A DNA stretch of 64,000 nt, from contig JABXYP010000001.1 in NCBI GenBank assembly GCA_024701455.1, positions 1-64,000 of the forward strand, read 5' to 3'. A program made the translations under genes and the position numbers. This document shows, piece by piece, positions 59,018-64,000 of the stretch. Origin of the DNA: Bacillus sp. A301a_S52. GTDB lineage: Bacteria; Bacillota; Bacilli; Bacillales; Salisediminibacteriaceae. Below the pieces are notes generated by a model. It did no database searches. It was not told where the DNA came from and saw only the letters and a program-made list of their open reading frames with translations. The stretch's first letter is position 1, and each line of letters opens with the position of its first letter.

Positions 59018-60225
59018 AGTGATTTAATAGGAAGCATGTTTATCACACATAAACTTAAAGCGAAAGTTAACATTGTGATACTACCGTATATAACAACCGT
59101 TTGTAACGAAAAAATAGAAGCAGAGACACCAATCATAAGTGTGGCGGCAACTGTTAGAGTAGCTTCAATAAAGCTGTAGGCACTACCAATTCGCCCCATT
59201 GCTTTAACAGGGATGTTATTTTGAAAGAATGTTAGAAAACCAGTGTTTGCAAATGCGATAAAGAAGCCAATGATAAAAAAGCCGACTCCTGCCATTGGAA
59301 GGGAGGAAGATGTAGCGTAAATAAGGTAACCAAAGGCTACGAAAAGACTGGCGAAGCCAATTAAAAAATGAGTTGACACATAGGAAACAACTAATGTGGT
59401 TATAAAGGCACCTAAAAGGATTCCCCCGCCTGCTATACTCACGAGAAAGCCATATCTATCATCAGTTAACAAGAGAACATCTTTAGCAAAAGCTGCTTCA
59501 AGTGAATCGATAGCCGACGTCATAATGACCATTGTTAAGCTAAATAAAAAATAGATACTCATTATATAACGGTTCGAAAAACTAAAATGTATAACTAATA
59601 TCCAGTCCTTTTTTAATTCATAAAAGGAAAAGGGGGATATTGGGGAGTTTAGCGTTCCTTTTTCAGGGTCAGGAAGAAAGCAAGTCACAATAGCTGATAG
59701 TAATAATGCAATAGCATTCATAAAAATAGCCAGGTATAGGTCTCCTAAGACAAACATGACCCCTGCCAAAGCAGGGCCGATTAGAAAAGCGCCAGAGGTC
59801 ATTAAGCTGTATAATGAGTTAAAACGTTTCCTTCTTTCTTTAGGAATTAACTTAGTTATATAAGTAAGAGAAACGGGTTGGAAGATAGCACTGCCCATAT
59901 TAATTATAAAAATCATCATATAGATGAGGCCCAAGGACGAAATAAAAGGGAGTAAACAAATAAGAAGTGCGCGGCTGGCATCTAAAATAATCATAAGCCG
60001 GCGTTTATTTAACCTGTCAATTAGGCTACCAGCCCATACCATCGTCATTACTGCGGCTAAAGGTTTTGTAGCATATAAAATAGTGATAGCAAAAGGGGAC
60101 CCTGTCATTTCGAATATAATAAGATTCATAGCGATAAGGAATACCCATTCGCCAATATGGGAAACACCTACAGCCATAAGTAAAATGCTGGGATAACCCC
60201 ATTTATTTTGTTTCTCAGCAATCAT
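58999..60225 (-). CDS. MFS transporter, T-box controlled
   Basis: Major facilitator of 408 residues with about 12 membrane helices. The loop after helix 2 reads GSLIDRLNKRRLMI, close to the MFS motif A, and the N-terminal half resembles MFS_3-type (MefA/EntS-like) exporters. The start is ATG at 60225, with GGAGG (minus strand) 8 bases before it. Its leader is a T-box riboswitch whose specifier reads as proline, so the substrate may be an amino acid or related compound. The last codons (Lys-Lys-Ala-Ser-Ser) are encoded in a worn copy of the rRNA terminator repeat, suggesting the original 3' end was replaced. Confidence 0.85.
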   Translation of the reverse strand: MIAEKQNKWGYPSILLMAVGVSHIGEWVFLIAMNLIIFEMTGSPFAITILYATKPLAAVMTMVWAGSLIDRLNKRRLMIILDASRALLICLLPFISSLGLIYMMIFIINMGSAIFQPVSLTYITKLIPKERRKRFNSLYSLMTSGAFLIGPALAGVMFVLGDLYLAIFMNAIALLLSAIVTCFLPDPEKGTLNSPISPFSFYELKKDWILVIHFSFSNRYIMSIYFLFSLTMVIMTSAIDSLEAAFAKDVLLLTDDRYGFLVSIAGGGILLGAFITTLVVSYVSTHFLIGFASLFVAFGYLIYATSSSLPMAGVGFFIIGFFIAFANTGFLTFFQNNIPVKAMGRIGSAYSFIEATLTVAATLMIGVSASIFSLQTVVIYGSITMLTFALSLCVINMLPIKSLKKASS

Positions 60226-60268
60226 AAATATTTCCTCCAATCAAACACCATGTGATTATTTAATCAAT

Positions 60269-60540
60269 AAAAAAACGCCCTCAAGACAAATGTCTTGAGG
60301 GCGTGGGTCGTCCGCGCGGTGCCACCTCGATTTTACTTATAAACTTCTATAAGCCTATCAGGTACGGCAAGATGAGCTTGCTTATACCTTGACTCTGTAA
60401 CGGGAGTACCCGCCACATTATCCCTTAAATAGTTCCAATGTGGGGCTCAGAGGCTTGGTTCAATAAAGGCGCTCTCTCCCCTTTTCAGCAACCGGGGCTC
60501 TCTGTATAGAACAATCTATTATTTACTCTTCTCTTCATTA
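60269..60540 (-). promoter_or_regulatory. T-box leader of the MFS transporter (apparent proline specifier)
   Basis: On the minus strand AGGTGGCACCGCGC (60327-60314) is a T-box sequence. A terminator with 14-bp stem ACGCCCTCAAGACA / TGTCTTGAGGGCGT (60275-60304) and T7 follows. The specifier loop reads GAA-CCA-A, with the codon at 60458-60456. By direct alignment with the serS leader (GAA-TCC-A) the specifier is CCA, proline; a one-base shift would give ACC, threonine. Confidence 0.9.
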
Positions 60541-60607
60541 CCTATAAATTTTTAAACATTTTTAATAGACTAACACGGTGAGGCTATGCTGTAAACTGCT
60601 TTTTAAA

Positions 60608-63436
60608 TTATTCCCACTCTTCAATCACATTTTTAGCTAACTTAGTCAGTGTCTCCTTAGCATCAGAAGTGACATAACGGTTATTTCTTTCTTTGTTTAA
60701 ATGATCGGTGTACTTTTCTATAAAGTGGACAGCCTGACGGTCATGCCCTCGCTCCTTTTGCTGGGAGGCTTGTCGAAGAGCGTTTTCTAATTGTCGAATG
60801 AGAGGTCCTTTAATAGCGCCATCCGAGATATAATCGTTTGTTGCGCTTTCTAATACCTCAAAAGAATCACGTACGGGTTTATCCTCTAAACCAGGATAAT
60901 GGGCTGTAGGAATAGGAACGTATTCCCAATCGATATCAGCGGCGAAATAAAAGCTGGGATACGACGGCTGGTTATAACCAACGTTTTGCCATGCGATCCC
61001 AGTGCGGTATTGGGCGTCATGCATTAATGTGTAGAGCTTTCTGTCTGTTTCTTCATTATTCATATAAATACGAATGGCAGAGCTATCCTCTGTACGGACG
61101 AGAAGTTCTTCACGCCAGTCACCAAAAATATCCGCCACGAGCGAAGGATTTCCTTTCGTATAATTATTCGTTAACGTACCTTCTGCCGTCAGCAGTCTAC
61201 CTTCTTGCCAATCATCGATGGTTGGTGTTACATCGATAGCGCCATTGATGATTTGAGTTGTCATGTTGGGAGACCATTTAATATTCATATTCGTTCCCGG
61301 CGCTTCAGGTCCAATGTAATCACCATCTGCTGTCCAAAGACCGACAGCCCACGTTTCTAATCCGCGTTTAGTAGGATCAATATCGCCTACCATACCACGT
61401 CCTGTATCTTCACCAGTGTAATCACCGTAAATGACTTCGCCCGTTTCTGCATCTCGTAACGCATACCCATATGGCGCCCAAGGTCCTCCTTCGAATACCA
61501 TATAAAATTCCTGACCAGGTCTATCAGGGTTAATATCCGCTACATGGAGGGCATCTCCATGACCTAAGCGTGCAGTAACGCCTGGATCAGCACTATCCTC
61601 TGGAAGAGTATCTTTAGAACTGTAAAGTAGTGAACCATCATGGTCAATTGTTGCGGAACCATAGATAATTTCTTGTTTCCCGTCACCATCAACATCGGCC
61701 ACACTTAAAGAATGGGCTCCTTGAGTCGTGATCGTCCCAAACACCTCATCTGTGCCATCAACGCCATGGGGACTGTCATTAAAAGGATTAGTCATTGGTG
61801 CCCAACCACTGTCTACGTACCACTTTTCTTGAAGTGATTCACCATCCCAATCATAGGAAACAAGGGTTGTTCGCGTATAATAGCCACGGGCGAAAATGGC
61901 TGACGGTTCTTCTCCATTTAAGTAGGCAACGCCTGCGAGGAAGCGATCCACACGATTACCCGGTTCAATACGAGCCATAGCGTAATCTCCCCACATAAGC
62001 CCGTCATCATGGCGTTCAGGTTTATAGTGTATGGTCTCTAATTCCTCACCGGTCTCTCCATTAAAAACAGTTAAATATTCTGGGCCTTCAAGTACAAAAC
62101 CTTCAAAGTCTCGAAGCTCATTACGACCACTTCTCTTAGGCGCGTACTCGTCAATAAAATAATCGACGAGACTTTCAGCATCTGTACGTGATAAGGGGTA
62201 AGAATAGCGATTCTCAATGTCAAAGCTTTCTTCTAATGTTTCAGGCCATTGCCCATTCATTACTTCTTCATGTTCATGCCAGTTCATAAACAGCTGAACG
62301 AGATGTTCGATATAGTCGTCATTACTCATACGATAATCATCATCGTGACTGTACCCGGCTTCAATGTCTTCACTTGGCATGGTGATATAATTCTCAGAAA
62401 CGATATCACCATTTTCATCAAACCGCATTATTTTTGTCCCTGGAGCGGTCTTAAACATTAATTCTGCTTGACCATTCCCGTCAAAATCATACACGAGAAA
62501 TTGCGTATAATGGGCACCTGAACGAATATTGACACCTAAATCAATCCGGTATAATAGTTGTCCATCGAAGGTATACGTATCAATATACGTATTACCTGTA
62601 TACCCTTTTTGAGAAACATCTTTAGAATTAGATGGATCCCACTTTACAACAAATTCGTATTGTCCGTCTCCTGTCACATCCCCAACACTCATATCATTTG
62701 CATGATAAGAATAGGACTCACCAACTGGTGTGACACCACCTTCTGGTTTTTGTAATGGGAGATCATAATAGTCTTCTTTCCACGGAATGACTGATTGACT
62801 TTCGTTTGTTTCTTCACCATTTATGACGGCTTTCACTGTATACTCAGAAGTGTTTTCCCCTTTTTTATCCGTATAATTTGTACTGTCTTTAACGTTGGCG
62901 ATTTTTTCTCCATCTCGATAAACGTTAAAATGAGCACCTGTCATCCCATTATCGGAATACCCATCCACTTCATGGCCTAATAGACGCCAGCTTAGGAAAA
63001 TTCCGTCGTCATTTGGTAAAGCGATCAACCCTCTATCGAGATTCTCCAATTGAATGTTAAACTCTTTCTCAGTATGAGAGACAACGGTTTTAGAAGTGGC
63101 CATTTCTTTGCCATCACGAACTGCGGTGACTTTAAAATAGTGCTCCACGTGTGTAGATCGCTCAAATGTATAAGAAGTATCCTTCACCGTATCTATATGC
63201 TTATACGTCATGTTTTCAGTATCTTTATCTGCCCAATAAATATGATAACTATCAGCCTTCTTGTAAGATTTCCAATTTATCGTAACGGAATTATCTGTCA
63301 CATTCGTAATTTGAAGACCTTTGACAGTATCACCTTTATGAGCATAAGCGGTGTGAGACTTGGACTCAAAGGCTGGTAACATAAATGACCACGTCAACAT
63401 AAAAATAAGGACTGACATTAAAGTTTTTTTGCGCAT
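60608..63436 (-). CDS. Secreted rhamnogalacturonan lyase (PL11, YesW-like) with FN3 and FIMAH-like domains
   Basis: Polysaccharide lyase family 11 enzyme that cuts the rhamnogalacturonan I backbone of pectin by beta-elimination. It has 942 residues. The signal peptide ends at about 32 (HTAYA). A fibronectin type III domain lies at about 39-118, and the PL11 beta-propeller at about 128-850, with repeated calcium-binding blocks such as GDVTGDGQYEF, YDFDGNGQAEL and ADVDGDGKQEI. The C-terminal 80 residues (IKGPLIRQLENALRQA...AVHFIEKYTDHLNK) look like a FIMAH domain found on many secreted Bacillus enzymes. AAGGAG precedes the ATG. It has its own cre site. Confidence 0.92.
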   Translation of the reverse strand: MRKKTLMSVLIFMLTWSFMLPAFESKSHTAYAHKGDTVKGLQITNVTDNSVTINWKSYKKADSYHIYWADKDTENMTYKHIDTVKDTSYTFERSTHVEHYFKVTAVRDGKEMATSKTVVSHTEKEFNIQLENLDRGLIALPNDDGIFLSWRLLGHEVDGYSDNGMTGAHFNVYRDGEKIANVKDSTNYTDKKGENTSEYTVKAVINGEETNESQSVIPWKEDYYDLPLQKPEGGVTPVGESYSYHANDMSVGDVTGDGQYEFVVKWDPSNSKDVSQKGYTGNTYIDTYTFDGQLLYRIDLGVNIRSGAHYTQFLVYDFDGNGQAELMFKTAPGTKIMRFDENGDIVSENYITMPSEDIEAGYSHDDDYRMSNDDYIEHLVQLFMNWHEHEEVMNGQWPETLEESFDIENRYSYPLSRTDAESLVDYFIDEYAPKRSGRNELRDFEGFVLEGPEYLTVFNGETGEELETIHYKPERHDDGLMWGDYAMARIEPGNRVDRFLAGVAYLNGEEPSAIFARGYYTRTTLVSYDWDGESLQEKWYVDSGWAPMTNPFNDSPHGVDGTDEVFGTITTQGAHSLSVADVDGDGKQEIIYGSATIDHDGSLLYSSKDTLPEDSADPGVTARLGHGDALHVADINPDRPGQEFYMVFEGGPWAPYGYALRDAETGEVIYGDYTGEDTGRGMVGDIDPTKRGLETWAVGLWTADGDYIGPEAPGTNMNIKWSPNMTTQIINGAIDVTPTIDDWQEGRLLTAEGTLTNNYTKGNPSLVADIFGDWREELLVRTEDSSAIRIYMNNEETDRKLYTLMHDAQYRTGIAWQNVGYNQPSYPSFYFAADIDWEYVPIPTAHYPGLEDKPVRDSFEVLESATNDYISDGAIKGPLIRQLENALRQASQQKERGHDRQAVHFIEKYTDHLNKERNNRYVTSDAKETLTKLAKNVIEEWE

Positions 63437-63503
63437 ACGTTCAGCTCCTTTTCAATAATTAGAATGACATACGTAATGAGGGTTCTAAGAGGGTAGTTAA
63501 AAA

Positions 63504-63517
63504 TCTAAGCGCTTACA
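63504..63517 (-). promoter_or_regulatory. Candidate CcpA site (cre) in the lyase leader
   Basis: On the minus strand TGTAAGCGCTTAGA matches TGWAANCGNTNWCA at 13 of 14 positions, 68 bases before the lyase start. Glucose repression would be expected for a pectin-degrading enzyme. Confidence 0.65.
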
Positions 63518-63537
63518 TTAAAAGGTAATAAAATATG

Positions 63538-63548
63538 TCACCTCCTTT
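63538..63548 (-). promoter_or_regulatory. Start-less Shine-Dalgarno (STAB-SD-like) in the lyase leader
   Basis: On the minus strand AAAAGGAGGTGA is a full ribosome-binding sequence with no start codon within reach, about 102 bases before the lyase ATG. TAATAT (63572-63567) would start the message about 12 bases before it. Confidence 0.45.
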
Positions 63549-63576
63549 TGTTCCATATTTTCACACATATTAGCTT

Positions 63577-63600
63577 TTGATAGTGTTAAAAAACTATCAA
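63577..63600. promoter_or_regulatory. Inverted repeat upstream of the lyase promoter
   Basis: TTGATAG (63577-63583) and CTATCAA (63594-63600) are perfect 7-base arms spaced by 10 bases, one helical turn between repeats. A possible operator for a dimeric regulator of the lyase gene. Confidence 0.4.
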
Positions 63601-63684
63601 TTAACAACGAAATGAAAGATTAAAAAGAAAATACCTAACTGTAGGCGCGGAACTATCAATGATAATACTAGCTTTTTAGGTTTA

Positions 63685-63718
63685 AACAGCCTCATTATTC
63701 ATGGGAAATGAGGCTGTT
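63685..63718. other. Perfect 12-bp hairpin between the lyase and csfB
   Basis: AACAGCCTCATT (63685-63696) pairs with AATGAGGCTGTT (63707-63718), 10-base loop. There is no T-run on either side. The lyase and csfB diverge here, so it is not a simple terminator. The rest of 63601-63828 shows no gene. Confidence 0.55.
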
Positions 63719-63828
63719 AATGCACTAGAACAAGATTATAAGCATATAGTGTAGCAGTTCATGACATAATTTATAGGTTTAGAGGATGATAGTTCGGCCG
63801 ATACTAATCAAAAGGGGGTGAACCTGTT

Positions 63829-64000
63829 TTGGAGGAACTATTACGCACACGTAAGGCGTCTGTGAAGGATTGTCTGATATGTAAAAATGAAAAACAACAG
63901 GGCATACACATTTTGGGAGCGTTTATTTGCCATGAGTGTGAAAGAGAGATGGTATGTGCAGATGTCACAGATGATTGTTATAGTGTATATGTAGAACGAT
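63829..64000 (+). CDS. csfB: Anti-sigma-G factor Gin (CsfB), partial
   Basis: Small zinc protein that inhibits SigG (and SigE) during sporulation until the proper stage. Only the first 57 codons are in the window, and no stop is reached. The zinc-binding pairs are CLIC (15-18) and CHEC (34-37), with spacing and sequence (GIHILGAFICHECER) like B. subtilis CsfB. The start is TTG 63829 with AGGGGGTG (63813-63820) 8 bases before it. In B. subtilis csfB directly follows the rRNA operon; here two minus-strand genes separate them. Confidence 0.88.
   Translation, partial: MEELLRTRKASVKDCLICKNEKQQGIHILGAFICHECEREMVCADVTDDCYSVYVER

Overview
The window is the replication-origin region of a low-GC Gram-positive chromosome of the family Bacillaceae. 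It opens on the first base of dnaA and runs in the same order as the Bacillus subtilis origin: dnaA-dnaN-yaaA-recF-remB-gyrB-gyrA, rRNA operon, yaaC/guaB-dacA-pdxS-pdxT-serS, then tadA, SRP RNA, dnaX-yaaK-recR-yaaL-bofA, a second rRNA operon and csfB. Spore genes (bofA, csfB) are present. Many proteins are acidic (GyrA tail, exported proteins), and the 16S sequence recalls alkaliphilic or haloalkaliphilic bacilli such as Salipaludibacillus. That last placement is from memory and was not searched.

Layout. 1-9.5 kb: replication block with DnaA boxes between dnaA and dnaN. 9.6-14.3 kb: cstA, a cory-CC-star gene, an ArsA-like ATPase and an HD-GYP-like gene, inserted before the first rRNA operon (14.6-20.4 kb). 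20.5-28.1 kb: yaaC, guaB, dacA, the PLP synthase pair pdxST and T-box-controlled serS. 28.4-34.2 kb: a five-gene oligopeptide ABC transporter operon. 34.2-35.5 kb: gene-poor DNA. 35.3-47.2 kb: an anaerobic-respiration island with an Fnr-type promoter, a small ORF, nrfHA (nitrite reduction to ammonium), a di-heme cytochrome c peroxidase and a complete System I (Ccm) cytochrome c maturation cluster. 47.6-53.1 kb: tadA to bofA. 53.1-59 kb: second rRNA operon. 59-63.4 kb: a T-box-controlled MFS transporter and a secreted rhamnogalacturonan lyase, both on the minus strand. 63.8 kb to the end: the start of csfB.

How the parts fit. NrfH and NrfA together need nine haems and the peroxidase two. The neighbouring ccm cluster would build these cytochromes outside the membrane, so the island looks like one transferable respiratory module. 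Its Ccm system is unusual for a Bacillus relative, because bacilli normally use System II (ResBC). It has a cysteine-type CcmE, a CcmH without its CXXC motif, and three extra proteins with CcmI-like segments. Also notable are a family of hairpin repeats (four copies), two rRNA operons identical over about 5.6 kb and ending in 235-bp tandem duplications of the 5S tail and terminator, a T-box with an apparent proline specifier in front of an MFS gene, and two leaders with a start-less Shine-Dalgarno sequence.
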